This document shows positions 52,218-60,597 of a stretch of 64,000 nucleotides of DNA, piece after piece. Where the stretch lies: contig JAFLCC010000005.1 of assembly GCA_017302835.1 (NCBI GenBank), positions 1-64,000 on the forward strand, written 5' to 3'. Every line of letters begins with the position of its first letter. The first letter of the stretch is position 1. The notes beneath the pieces are model-generated. The model had not been told where the DNA came from. It saw only the letters and a program-made list of their open reading frames with translations, and did no database searches. Made by a program: the position numbers and the translations under genes. Source of the stretch: Deltaproteobacteria bacterium (GTDB taxonomy: Bacteria > Bdellovibrionota > Bdellovibrionia > Bdellovibrionales > Bdellovibrionaceae).

Positions 52218-52898
52218 ATGGTTATGAGATTAAAAAAGGAATTTGTAGTGACCATTGATGGCCCAGCCGCAAGCGGAAAATCGTCGGTGAGTCGAGAGCT
52301 GGCTAAACGATTGGATTTCTCCTGGGTTTCAACGGGGGCCTTTTATCGTGGTTTGGCTTTTGTGGCTCTTAAAAAACAGATTGATTTGGATGATGTTACT
52401 TCCCTTGAGATATTGTGTGAAAGCAAGGACTGGGAAATCAGACTTAAGCCAGATAAAACCTATGTTTATTTTGAAAACCAAGATGTTACAGATCAAATAA
52501 ATCACGAAGATGTTGGCAGTTTTGCAAGTCGTATCAGTCATTACCAAGTGGTCAGACAGGCTTTGTTAAAAAAGCAAAGAGACTGTGCCCTTGGTAAAAA
52601 AGGATTGGTTGCTGAAGGGCGTGACTGTGGAACCGTGGTTTTTCCGCAGGCTCCAGCAAAGGTCTATTTAACGGCATCTAGCGAGTTTCGGGCCCAGCGA
52701 CGCGCTTTAGAGCATGGAACAGACATTCAAGAAGTGGCAGATTCGCAAAAGCTTCGTGATTTGCAAGACTCGTCAAGAAAGACAGCCCCCTTACAAATTC
52801 CAGAAAACTCTTTAGTTATAGATACGACCCACCTTTCTCTTTCCCAAGTTGTTGACAAAGTCGAGGAACACACCAGAAATATTTTAAAAACTCTTTGA
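52218..52898 (+). CDS. cmk: Cytidylate kinase
   Basis: 226 residues from ATG 52218 (ATG 52224 equally possible); the longer GTG frame from 52200 overlaps hisC. P-loop TIDGPAASGKSSVSREL, the FDFSWVSTGAFYRGLA substrate block, EGRDCGTVVFPQAPAKVYLTA and the C-terminal DSSRKTAPL ... LVIDTT motif are all standard for bacterial CMP kinase. It phosphorylates CMP/dCMP. The cmk-rpsA order here is highly conserved among bacteria. Confidence 0.95.
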   Translation: MVMRLKKEFVVTIDGPAASGKSSVSRELAKRLDFSWVSTGAFYRGLAFVALKKQIDLDDVTSLEILCESKDWEIRLKPDKTYVYFENQDVTDQINHEDVGSFASRISHYQVVRQALLKKQRDCALGKKGLVAEGRDCGTVVFPQAPAKVYLTASSEFRAQRRALEHGTDIQEVADSQKLRDLQDSSRKTAPLQIPENSLVIDTTHLSLSQVVDKVEEHTRNILKTL

Positions 52899-52989
52899 CT
52901 TTGATTCCTTAAGCCATTTAAAACCAAAGCTCATAATAAATCTAAAGGCCCGTTGAGGTCTTAAGGTCTGGGAGGATCAATCTATTTAT

Positions 52990-54771
52990 ATGGGTAAACA
53001 ATTAAACAAAGCTGAACAAGAAAGACAAAAGGTCTTGGCATTTTTGGATGCTGAAGACTTGAATGTACTAACAACTGCAAAAAAAGAACCTACTGATTTT
53101 GACAAGCTTTTTGAGGCTTCGATGAAAGAGCAAGATTTCAAAGTAGGTGATACTGTTACGGGTATCGTTGTTGAGGTGCAAACTGACTACGTCCTCGTTG
53201 ACATCAACTACAAATCAGAAGGTCTTATAGATATCAATGAATTTAGAGTTGTCGATGGCGTACGTGATGTAAAACCAGGTGATAAAATCGAGGTTTTAAT
53301 TGATCGTATTGAAAACGAAAATGGAATGATCGTTCTTTCTAAAGATAAAGCAGATATGCTGAGAGCTTGGTCAGATATTACGAAAGCCGCAGAAAACGAA
53401 GAAGTTATCGAAGGTACTGTGATTTCTAAAGTTAAAGGTGGATTACAAGTTGATATCGGCGTTAAAGCCTTTCTTCCTGGATCTCAAATTGACTTAAGAC
53501 CCGTACGAAATATGGATGTTTACTTAGGGAAAAAATATAAATTTAAAGTTATCAAGTTTAATAAAAAAAGAGGCAATATTGTCTTATCAAGAAGAGCTCT
53601 TCTTGAAGAAGAAAGAGAAAATTTAAAAACTCAAACTATTGATTCCATGAAAGAGGGATCTATAGTTGCTGGTCTCGTAAAAAACATTACGGACTACGGC
53701 GCTTTTATAGATTTGGGTGGTATGGATGGTCTGTTACATATCACAGACATGAGCTGGGGGCGCATTAAGCACCCATCTGAAGTCATTAATGTGGGCGATG
53801 AAATTCAAGTTAAAGTTTTGAAATATGATCAAGATAAACAAAGAGTTTCTTTAGGTCTTAAACAACTACAAGAAGATCCTTGGACTTCGGTCTCTAAAGA
53901 TTACACCATCGGTAAAAAAGTTAAAGGTAAGGTGGTATCAGTTACTGAGTATGGAGCTTTCATTGAATTAGGAGAGGGAGTTGAAGGTTTAATTCATGTT
54001 TCTGAAATGAGTTGGACAAAACGAGTAAAGCATGCCAATCAAGTTCTTCAGCCAGCGCAAGAAGTCGAAGTACAGGTTCTTGAAGTTGATAATGAAAACA
54101 GAAGAATTTCTTTGGGTATGAAACAGTTAATGACAAATCCTTGGGTAGATATGAAAGAAACTTATCATCCTGGAACGATTATTGAGGGTGAAGTGAAGTC
54201 AGTTACTGACTTTGGTGTGTTTATTGGAATTGAAGAAGGAATTGATGGATTGGTTCACATTTCTGATTTCTCTTGGACGAAAAGAGTGAATCATCCTTCC
54301 GAAATGTTTCAAAAAGGACAAAAAGTTCGAGCTGTTGTTTTAGGCGTTGATATTGAAAATGAAAGATTTAGTCTAGGGATTAAGCAATTAGAGTCTGATC
54401 CATGGGCAAATATTGAAACAAAATATGCCATCGGGTCTCAGCATGAGGTTAAAGTCACCAAAGTCGCAGATTTTGGAGCTTTCGTTGAGCTTGAAAGTGA
54501 TATTGAAGGTTTGATTCACGTTTCTGAGTTAACGAGCGATAAAATTTCAAAACCTGAGGATTTTGTTAAATCAGGTCAGGTTTTAAAAGCCGAAGTGATT
54601 AGTATTGATAAAGATGCTAGAAAAATTGGCCTTTCTTCAAAATTAATTAAATTGAGAGAGCAAAAAGCAGATGTTGAAGATTATGCTAAAAAAGCAACGG
54701 CAACATCTAAGGCTAGCTTAGGAGATTTATTCGGTGATCAGTTGAAAAACATGAAAACCGACAAAAATTAA
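52990..54771 (+). CDS. rpsA: 30S ribosomal protein S1
   Basis: 593 residues with six S1 (OB-fold) domains, at about 47-115, 135-200, 220-290, 305-375, 392-462 and 479-550. Domains 3-6 carry the standard DYGAFIDLGG-GLLHITDMSW, EYGAFIELGEG-GLIHVSEMSW type sequences; domains 1 and 2 are the diverged ribosome-anchoring pair. It unwinds and docks mRNA on the 30S subunit. The upstream GGGAGGATC box is 14 bases from ATG, a longer gap than usual, so initiation may depend on structure or autoregulation. A strong terminator follows. Confidence 0.97.
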   Translation: MGKQLNKAEQERQKVLAFLDAEDLNVLTTAKKEPTDFDKLFEASMKEQDFKVGDTVTGIVVEVQTDYVLVDINYKSEGLIDINEFRVVDGVRDVKPGDKIEVLIDRIENENGMIVLSKDKADMLRAWSDITKAAENEEVIEGTVISKVKGGLQVDIGVKAFLPGSQIDLRPVRNMDVYLGKKYKFKVIKFNKKRGNIVLSRRALLEEERENLKTQTIDSMKEGSIVAGLVKNITDYGAFIDLGGMDGLLHITDMSWGRIKHPSEVINVGDEIQVKVLKYDQDKQRVSLGLKQLQEDPWTSVSKDYTIGKKVKGKVVSVTEYGAFIELGEGVEGLIHVSEMSWTKRVKHANQVLQPAQEVEVQVLEVDNENRRISLGMKQLMTNPWVDMKETYHPGTIIEGEVKSVTDFGVFIGIEEGIDGLVHISDFSWTKRVNHPSEMFQKGQKVRAVVLGVDIENERFSLGIKQLESDPWANIETKYAIGSQHEVKVTKVADFGAFVELESDIEGLIHVSELTSDKISKPEDFVKSGQVLKAEVISIDKDARKIGLSSKLIKLREQKADVEDYAKKATATSKASLGDLFGDQLKNMKTDKN

Positions 54772-54821
54772 ATCTAACTGGCCAGTCTTCGGCTGAGCCA
54801 TTTTCATATTATGAAGAAACG

Positions 54822-54858
54822 AAAAGGACTAACTCAAAAGGTTAGTCCTTTTTTTTTT
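54822..54858 (+). terminator. Intrinsic terminator after rpsA
   Basis: AAAAGGACTAAC (54822-54833) and GTTAGTCCTTTT (54841-54852) form a 12-bp stem with a 7-base loop, followed by a T-run to 54858, 51 bases past the rpsA stop. Confidence 0.9.
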
Positions 54859-54959
54859 ATTTTTTTATGGATAAACTTTGTAGGGGCCCATCCAAAAATA
54901 ACTTGGACTGGCCAAGTAGATTTTAATTTCAGAACCTTAATTTCAGAAATGAGTACTAA

Positions 54960-55946
54960 ATGAAAAAAAATTACACTTTTAAAATTTTATTAGTTTTGGT
55001 GGTTATCTTTAGTTTAATTTATTTGCTTAAAAAGGGAGGTTCTTTTCTTTCTTCAAGTGCGGAAGATGAAATTGTGATGAAAGTAGAAAAAAACTCCATT
55101 TTGCACATGGAGCTAAGTGGCGTTATCATGAATGGAAAGAAATTTATTAAAAATTTAAAGAAATATAAAAAAGATCCAAAAATAAAGGCTATTGTAATTA
55201 ATATCAACTCTCCGGGCGGGGCGGTGGGTCCTTCCCAAGAAGTTTTTAGCGAGATTAAGAGGGCTCGAGAAGAAACAAAAAAACCAATTATCTGTGTTTC
55301 GACGGGAATTATGGCAAGTGGTGCGTATTATTCCGCAGTTGCCTGCGATAAAATTGTGGTTGCTCCAGGGAGTCTGATAGGTTCAATTGGCGTGATCATG
55401 GAGTTTGCGAATTTAAGTAAGCTATACGAGTGGGCCAAAGTCAGTCGATTTACGATCACCTCAGGAAAGTATAAAGACTCAGGTAATGAATTTAGAGATA
55501 TGCGTGATGATGAACGAGCCCTTTTTCAAAGTATGATCACAGAAGTCTATCAACAATTTAGAACAACGGTTAAAGAGTCGCGAAAATTAAAAGATGAAGT
55601 TCTGAACGAGTATGCTGACGGGCGGGTTTTCACGGGAACAAAAGCCGTTCAATTAGGTTTTGCGGATAAGGAAGGAACCTTTGAAGATGCGGTATTGCTT
55701 GCTGCCGAAGAGGCTAAACTCGGCAATGACTATGAGGTCATCGAGCTACCAAAAAAGAAGAGAAGTATTTTTGATTTTGGAGAAAGTAATGAAGACGATC
55801 CTGTAAACTCAATATCCAAATCCTTAAAAGGACTCAGTATGGATCCTCAAGTTCTTCAATCCACCATAAATACTCTCTTAAAAACAGAGTATGTAAATCA
55901 ACCCATGTTTTTAATGCCTGGATTTTGGAAGGCAGATGAAAACTAA
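54960..55946 (+). CDS. sppA: Signal peptide peptidase SppA-like serine protease
   Basis: 328 residues with one N-terminal TM helix (~8-23), the short single-domain form as in Bacillus and many proteobacteria. Crotonase-like fold with INSPGGAVGPS, catalytic Ser120 in STGIMASGAYYSA and the general-base Lys in TSGKYKDSGN (K170 or K172). It degrades leftover signal peptides at the membrane. The position after cmk-rpsA is common in alphaproteobacteria and relatives. Its last 11 bases overlap the HIT gene. Confidence 0.93.
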   Translation: MKKNYTFKILLVLVVIFSLIYLLKKGGSFLSSSAEDEIVMKVEKNSILHMELSGVIMNGKKFIKNLKKYKKDPKIKAIVININSPGGAVGPSQEVFSEIKRAREETKKPIICVSTGIMASGAYYSAVACDKIVVAPGSLIGSIGVIMEFANLSKLYEWAKVSRFTITSGKYKDSGNEFRDMRDDERALFQSMITEVYQQFRTTVKESRKLKDEVLNEYADGRVFTGTKAVQLGFADKEGTFEDAVLLAAEEAKLGNDYEVIELPKKKRSIFDFGESNEDDPVNSISKSLKGLSMDPQVLQSTINTLLKTEYVNQPMFLMPGFWKADEN

Positions 55947-56478
55947 GAAAGTAACAAAAACTAAAAAAACAGACTGGCCAGGGAAAAGAGATATTTTTTT
56001 TCGTCCAGAAAGGTCCGGCTATATTCGAAGAATAAATGCTCCTAAAACTTGTGTGTTTTGTGAAGCGTCTCAAAACGAATTAAGTCTAGCCAGTTTATGT
56101 GTCTATAAGTCATCTCATTCAATGGTGTTGCTAAATAAATACCCCTATAACAGCGGTCATTTGTTGATCATACCACTTAGGCATATTGGTGAGCTACTCA
56201 GCTTGTCAGATGAAGAGTATAACGATTTAATGAAAGTAGTGAAATTAGCGACAAAAGCGATGACTCACATTTACAAGCCATCAGCCATGAATCTTGGAAT
56301 GAATCATGGAGCCATGGCAGGAGCTGGAATTCCTGATCATTTACACTTTCATATTATCCCTCGTTGGTCTGGGGACCTTAATTTTTTCCCCTTAATTGCA
56401 GGGACCAAAGTCGTTATTGAAACTCTAGAGCAGACATACCAACACTATTTGAGTTATTTTAAAGAAGTGGGAATTTAG
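55936..56478 (+). CDS. HIT-family nucleotide hydrolase/phosphorylase
   Basis: 180 residues. An N-terminal CVFCEAS zinc-type CxxC is followed by the HIT domain: NKYPYNSGHLLIIPLRHIGE, NLGMNHGAMAGAGIPDHLHF and the triad DHLHFHIIPRW (H-x-H-x-H). Length and the early Cys pair resemble Ap4A phosphorylase-type HIT proteins rather than small Hint proteins. The likely substrate is a dinucleoside polyphosphate. The start overlaps sppA by 11 bases; a rhomboid gene follows after 46 bases, so these three probably form one transcript. Confidence 0.92.
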   Translation: MKTKKVTKTKKTDWPGKRDIFFRPERSGYIRRINAPKTCVFCEASQNELSLASLCVYKSSHSMVLLNKYPYNSGHLLIIPLRHIGELLSLSDEEYNDLMKVVKLATKAMTHIYKPSAMNLGMNHGAMAGAGIPDHLHFHIIPRWSGDLNFFPLIAGTKVVIETLEQTYQHYLSYFKEVGI

Positions 56479-56524
56479 TTCCTGTAGTCTTGGTATTTGG
56501 TTTTTCATAAGGAGAGTTTTTGCA

Positions 56525-57295
56525 ATGAATTACCGTCCACCTCAAGTGCAAATGGCAATGCCACCTTTTACATTGGCTGTAAAATGGATTATGATCGCCA
56601 CCACGGTTATATGGTTTGTAGGTCAAATTATTTTAGAAGGTTATTTCAAAGTTCCTGTGTCTGATTACTTTAGTTTGATTCCTGGAAAAATTATTTTCGA
56701 ATTTCAAATATGGCAGCTTCTGTCCTATATTTTTTTGCATTCTCAATCTCAAATAACCCATATATTGTTCAATATGTTGATGTTGTGGTTTATGGGAGGA
56801 GAACTAGAACAGCGATGGGGGACAAAAAAATTTGTGTTATTTTATATTCTCAACGGGATAGGGGCCGCAGTCATTTATACCCTAGGGGTTGGGATATTTG
56901 CTTATTTCTCTGAATCACAAAGAGTGCTGCTCATTCCGGTGGTTGGGGCCAGTGGGGCCCTTTTTGCTTTAATGTTATCCTATGGCTGGCTATTTGGTGA
57001 TCGTATCATTTATTTCTTGATGATGTTTCCAATGAAGGCCAGATATTTTGTTATGATCTTGGCTTTTATTCAATTTGCCTCCTTGATGAGTTCTGGGGTA
57101 ATGGGGGGGGAAGTCGCTTACTTAGCTCACTTAGGTGGGTTGATATCTGGAGTTATTTATATGTTTTTTTGGTCATTGCTTGTTAAAATGGAGCTAGACA
57201 GAAAAGCGAAGAAAAAAACAAGGAATTTACGATTAGTCGTAGATAATGAAAAACAAAAAGAACCCGTCAAAAGGGATCCAAAATACTGGAATTAA
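56525..57295 (+). CDS. Rhomboid-family intramembrane serine protease
   Basis: 256 residues with six TM helices. The catalytic pair is present: Ser in VVGASGALFALML and His in AYLAHLGGLISG; the L1-loop signature FMGGELEQRWGTKKF, and the HILFNMLMLWFMGGE helix that carries the conserved His/Asn, are intact. The tail is basic and Lys-rich. Such proteases cut single-pass membrane proteins; the substrate is unknown. It lies in the sppA-HIT-rhomboid run, which puts two membrane proteases together. Confidence 0.92.
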   Translation: MNYRPPQVQMAMPPFTLAVKWIMIATTVIWFVGQIILEGYFKVPVSDYFSLIPGKIIFEFQIWQLLSYIFLHSQSQITHILFNMLMLWFMGGELEQRWGTKKFVLFYILNGIGAAVIYTLGVGIFAYFSESQRVLLIPVVGASGALFALMLSYGWLFGDRIIYFLMMFPMKARYFVMILAFIQFASLMSSGVMGGEVAYLAHLGGLISGVIYMFFWSLLVKMELDRKAKKKTRNLRLVVDNEKQKEPVKRDPKYWN

Positions 57296-57376
57296 AAAAA
57301 GTAATGGACAAAAAATAGGTATCCGTTATAAAAATCTTGTGAACAATGCATACTGTATTTCTAATTAGGAGTTGAG

Positions 57377-57568
57377 ATGGCTTTAAATGAAGCTTTAAAA
57401 AAATTGAAATTTGATACAAGATTAACCGAGTGGTATTTAAAGAACAACTTAATGACTCAGGATGAATTAAAGAGCCATTTAAAAGAACTTGCAGATGTTT
57501 CTCAAAATATTGATATTTCTTCAGAGTCAGATAAGGAACAAATTCCTTCTATTGAAGAGACTCACTGA
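57377..57568 (+). CDS. Small hypothetical protein
   Basis: 63 residues with a good AGGAGTTGAG site six bases before ATG. Charged and helical at the N-terminus (ALKKLKFDTRLTEWYLKNNL, MTQDELKSHLKELADV), then an acidic, disordered-looking tail. Not recognised. The clear ribosome site, amphipathic start and tight fit between the rhomboid gene and the convergent LD-carboxypeptidase (3-base gap) support a real gene. Confidence 0.65.
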   Translation: MALNEALKKLKFDTRLTEWYLKNNLMTQDELKSHLKELADVSQNIDISSESDKEQIPSIEETH

Positions 57569-57571
57569 TAC

Positions 57572-58576
57572 TTATCGTTCTTGAGAAACAACAAATCCTT
57601 TTGGATTTGCGGCTTTCCAGTCTTCCGTGATGATTTTATATAGCCCATCCATTTTCAATGCATGTATCACTTTAATTCCATAGTCTTGATGCTTATCACT
57701 TTCATATTTTTGTAAGGTTTTTATGATGAGCTGATTGTTGTGTATAAGAATAAAGGGTTGGTCGAATTCCACTTTGATAAAGTTATATTTTCCAGTGAGT
57801 CCTGATTTGTACTTCTTCCAAGTTTTGAAGTTGAATCCCATACCCTTAAAGTTTGTATCATAAAAGTTCAGATATTTATCTATATCTTTACTTTGCCAGG
57901 CCTCTTGCCATTGTTTTAAAAAATTCGAAATTTCTTCTCGTCTTTTTAAATGTTCGGTAGGGGGGACAAAATTAACTTTATCAAAAATTAAAATAGGTGT
58001 TTCTTTAAGTTGAATAAAGTTAAACAGCTTTTCTACGACTTCATTTCTGACAACGACACAGCCCCTTGATCCACGAGTCAGGGGAACCGAATCCGGAACG
58101 GAGTGGAGCCAAATTCCATTGCCAGTCTTACCCTCTCTTTGATCAAAGATATTTGGATAATCCAAAGTGAAAGCCATATTTCCATATTGGTCAAATGGAA
58201 TTTCGGGAGGTCGCAGGTGTTTTTGAAAAAAATAGATACCTTCTGGAGTCTTATGATCATTTGCCTTTGTTTTGTTGCCATCATTTTTGCCAATATCAGT
58301 TGGATAATTTTCAACTAGTTTTATGGAAGATCCAGACCTTTCATATAAAAATAATTTACGTTGATTTTTATCAACGAGAAAAACAAACTTTGCAAAAGCT
58401 TGAGTGTTGCTAATTTGTAATAATTGTTCTGGAAGGAGTTCCGACGAAAGAATTTTAGGGCTAATACTTTCAAAAAGCGCGGCAGACATATCAGTTTCTG
58501 CAACGACAGAAAAAGAATAAGAAAAAACAGAAAAAAAGATAACGTAATATAATTTATTAAACATTATTCGTATCAT
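57572..58576 (-). CDS. Periplasmic YkuD L,D-carboxypeptidase-like protein with NTF2-like domain (cell shape)
   Basis: 334 residues from ATG 58576 (MIRIM start; MFNK at 58564 also possible), with a signal peptide ending SVVAET. Residues ~60-210 (counted from the longer frame) are a YkuD catalytic domain: H167 in GIWLHSVPDS and the nucleophile C182 in LTRGSRGCVVV. Residues ~225-335 form an NTF2-like domain (FLKQWQEAWQSKDIDKYLNFY, HALKMDGLYKIITEDW). This YkuD plus NTF2 architecture is that of Csd6 of Helicobacter, Pgp2 of Campylobacter and the Bdellovibrio curvature enzyme Bd1075, which trim tetrapeptides to tripeptides and set helical or vibrioid shape. A shape role here is inferred from that. 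Confidence 0.85.
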   Translation of the reverse strand: MIRIMFNKLYYVIFFSVFSYSFSVVAETDMSAALFESISPKILSSELLPEQLLQISNTQAFAKFVFLVDKNQRKLFLYERSGSSIKLVENYPTDIGKNDGNKTKANDHKTPEGIYFFQKHLRPPEIPFDQYGNMAFTLDYPNIFDQREGKTGNGIWLHSVPDSVPLTRGSRGCVVVRNEVVEKLFNFIQLKETPILIFDKVNFVPPTEHLKRREEISNFLKQWQEAWQSKDIDKYLNFYDTNFKGMGFNFKTWKKYKSGLTGKYNFIKVEFDQPFILIHNNQLIIKTLQKYESDKHQDYGIKVIHALKMDGLYKIITEDWKAANPKGFVVSQER

Positions 58577-58664
58577 TGAAACTCTTTTTCTCACTTTAGG
58601 CAACTGGACTTATTCTAAAATAATGTCTCAATATAAGACAACGCTAAGAAAATTAAAAAATGAC

Positions 58665-58691
58665 TAAGGTCTTAATACTTTGATCCGATAG
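58665..58691 (+). promoter_or_regulatory. Sigma-28-type (FliA) promoter before fliL-like gene
   Basis: TAAGGTCT (58665-58672), exactly 11 bases, then TCCGATAG (58684-58691). The flagellar consensus is TAAAGTTT-N11-GCCGATAA, so each half matches 6 of 8 bases. It ends 21 bases before ATG 58713. Confidence 0.6.
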
Positions 58692-58712
58692 GATTTAAGG
58701 CGAGGTGGAATT

Positions 58713-59207
58713 ATGGCTGAAAAGGCAAAAGGAATAGATATCATGAAAATCCTTGGTATGGTGGTGGCTGTTGTTAACATAGCAGCTGGTTCCGCAGGTG
58801 TTTATTTTACTTATAAAGGAACGATCGGTTACGAAAGTCCTAAAATCACGGAAGAGGAATTAGAGCGACGGATAGCTTCAGAGGCTCCAACGGATTTGAT
58901 TGGACCCTATATTTACACTATGGATAAGTTTACAGTGAATTTGGGTGGAGAACCGAAAAGAACTATACGATTAGAAGTTAATTTGGAAATGTTGGATCAA
59001 GAAGGCTTTGAAGAGGTTATTAGTAGTGAAAATAGAGCTAAGACCAGGGACAAGATCGTTGAAATAATTAACGAGAAAACCTTTGCCGATATTGAAACAA
59101 TGCAGGGAAAGTTGTTTTTAAAAGAAAAAATCGCATCTGAAGTTAATAAAATCATTCCCAGAGGTGTTGTTAAAGATATTTTCTTTAGTGACTTTATCGT
59201 GCAATAA
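58713..59207 (+). CDS. fliL: FliL-like flagellar basal-body protein
   Basis: 164 residues: one TM helix (~14-34), a linker and a periplasmic FliL domain (YIYTMDKFTVNLGGEPKRTIRLEV split as YTMDKFTVNLGG and KRTIRLEVNLEML, then AKTRDKIVEIINEKTFADIE, ending GVVKDIFFSDFIVQ). FliL surrounds the stator and supports torque at the flagellar motor. It has no flagellar neighbours, unlike the usual fliL-fliM-fliN order, but a sigma-28-type promoter lies directly upstream. It could be a FliL paralogue tuned to late flagellar expression. Confidence 0.9.
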   Translation: MAEKAKGIDIMKILGMVVAVVNIAAGSAGVYFTYKGTIGYESPKITEEELERRIASEAPTDLIGPYIYTMDKFTVNLGGEPKRTIRLEVNLEMLDQEGFEEVISSENRAKTRDKIVEIINEKTFADIETMQGKLFLKEKIASEVNKIIPRGVVKDIFFSDFIVQ

Positions 59208-59250
59208 TTTAAAATCTAAATAGAGTGTCTGTTCATAAAAAAGGATTTTG

Positions 59251-60597
59251 ATGAAGACTTTATTTGATATTAAAATAATTAGGGCGTCGCTTTTATTTAG
59301 TTGCCTTTTTTATTCATTTTTTTGTTTTTCTCAGAAAAAAGAATTAGCTAAGATCAATTTCACGGCTCAAAAGTACAGTTTAAAAAATGGCCTCACGGTA
59401 ATTCTTTATCAGGATAATACGATTCCTATGGTCAGCTACCATACTTGGTATAAAGTTGGCTCCAGAGATGAGTACAATGGGGTGACCGGCGCCGCTCATA
59501 TGCTTGAACACATGATGTTTAAAGGTTCAAAAAAATATTCCGCCCAAGAATTTGAAAGAATTTTACATGAAAATGGAATTACTAACAACGCGTTTACTAC
59601 TTATGATTACACAGGATTTTATCAAAATCTACCCTCTTCCAAATTGGAGCTGATGATGCAATTGGAAGTGGATAGAATGAGTCAGCTGTCACTTAAAGAA
59701 GAAGATTTGTTATCTGAAAGAGAAGTGGTTAAAGAAGAAAGAAGATGGCGTGTGGATAACAACCCTTTAATGTCCCTTTTTGAACTGACCATGGCTACTG
59801 TTTTTAAGAATCATAATTACAGGAATCCAGTTATTGGTACGATGAAAGACATTTCTAATTATACAACGGATATTCTTAGAAGTTTTTATCAGACTTACTA
59901 TGTTCCAAACAATGCCGTTTTAGTTTTAGCTGGTGATTTTAAATTGAATGAGGTCAAGCGTCTTATCGAAAAATACTATGGTTCATTAGAGGCTAAGCCC
60001 ATAGCGGAAAGAATTTACAAAAAAGAACCTCTACAAACCATTCAGTTTAATGCGAGAATGAAAAAAGAGGTTCAAGGACTAAGCTTTAATTTGGCTTTCC
60101 AAAGTGTTCCGCAAAATCACAGGGACATGTTTGCCATGGATTTAATTTGTCAAATGCTAGGCGGTGGCAGCTCTAGCCGGCTTCATAAAAGATTAATCAA
60201 CGATAAACAAATAGCAACCTCGTCTTACTGCATGCATTTAAACATGCAAGATCAAGGTGTTTTGAGTTTGCACGTATCAATGAAACCAGGTCAAACTATG
60301 GAGGGGGCATTAAATGTTGTGTATAACGAAGTTTACAGTGTTAGAAATTTTTTGGTTAAAGAAACTGAATTAGAAAAAGCAAAAATTTTATCTATAAAAT
60401 CACTAGTGGATTCCTTAAGAACTATTGATGGAAAAGCCAGAGCCTTAGCGACATCAGAAATAACTACGGGAAATCATGAGTCTCTTTTAAGTGACATACA
60501 AAATTATCAGAAAGTGACCCCTGTAGAAATAAAAGAGGTAGCCTCCAAATATCTTAATCAAAATCAAAGATCTATTGTCGTCCTGGAGGCCAAATAA
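59251..60597 (+). CDS. M16 zinc peptidase, catalytically active type, exported
   Basis: 448 residues from ATG 59251 (AAAAGG 5' of it; TTG 59248 is directly upstream). Signal peptide ~1-28 (LLFSCLFYSFFCFSQ). The inverted zinc motif HMLEH (H-x-x-E-H, residues ~83-87) and the distal Glu in EVVKEERRWR complete the active site, so it should be a working pitrilysin-type peptidase. Its stop overlaps the ATG of the next gene (TAATG), which encodes the inactive partner. Bacterial M16 pairs of this kind cut peptides in the periplasm. Confidence 0.93.
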   Translation: MKTLFDIKIIRASLLFSCLFYSFFCFSQKKELAKINFTAQKYSLKNGLTVILYQDNTIPMVSYHTWYKVGSRDEYNGVTGAAHMLEHMMFKGSKKYSAQEFERILHENGITNNAFTTYDYTGFYQNLPSSKLELMMQLEVDRMSQLSLKEEDLLSEREVVKEERRWRVDNNPLMSLFELTMATVFKNHNYRNPVIGTMKDISNYTTDILRSFYQTYYVPNNAVLVLAGDFKLNEVKRLIEKYYGSLEAKPIAERIYKKEPLQTIQFNARMKKEVQGLSFNLAFQSVPQNHRDMFAMDLICQMLGGGSSSRLHKRLINDKQIATSSYCMHLNMQDQGVLSLHVSMKPGQTMEGALNVVYNEVYSVRNFLVKETELEKAKILSIKSLVDSLRTIDGKARALATSEITTGNHESLLSDIQNYQKVTPVEIKEVASKYLNQNQRSIVVLEAK

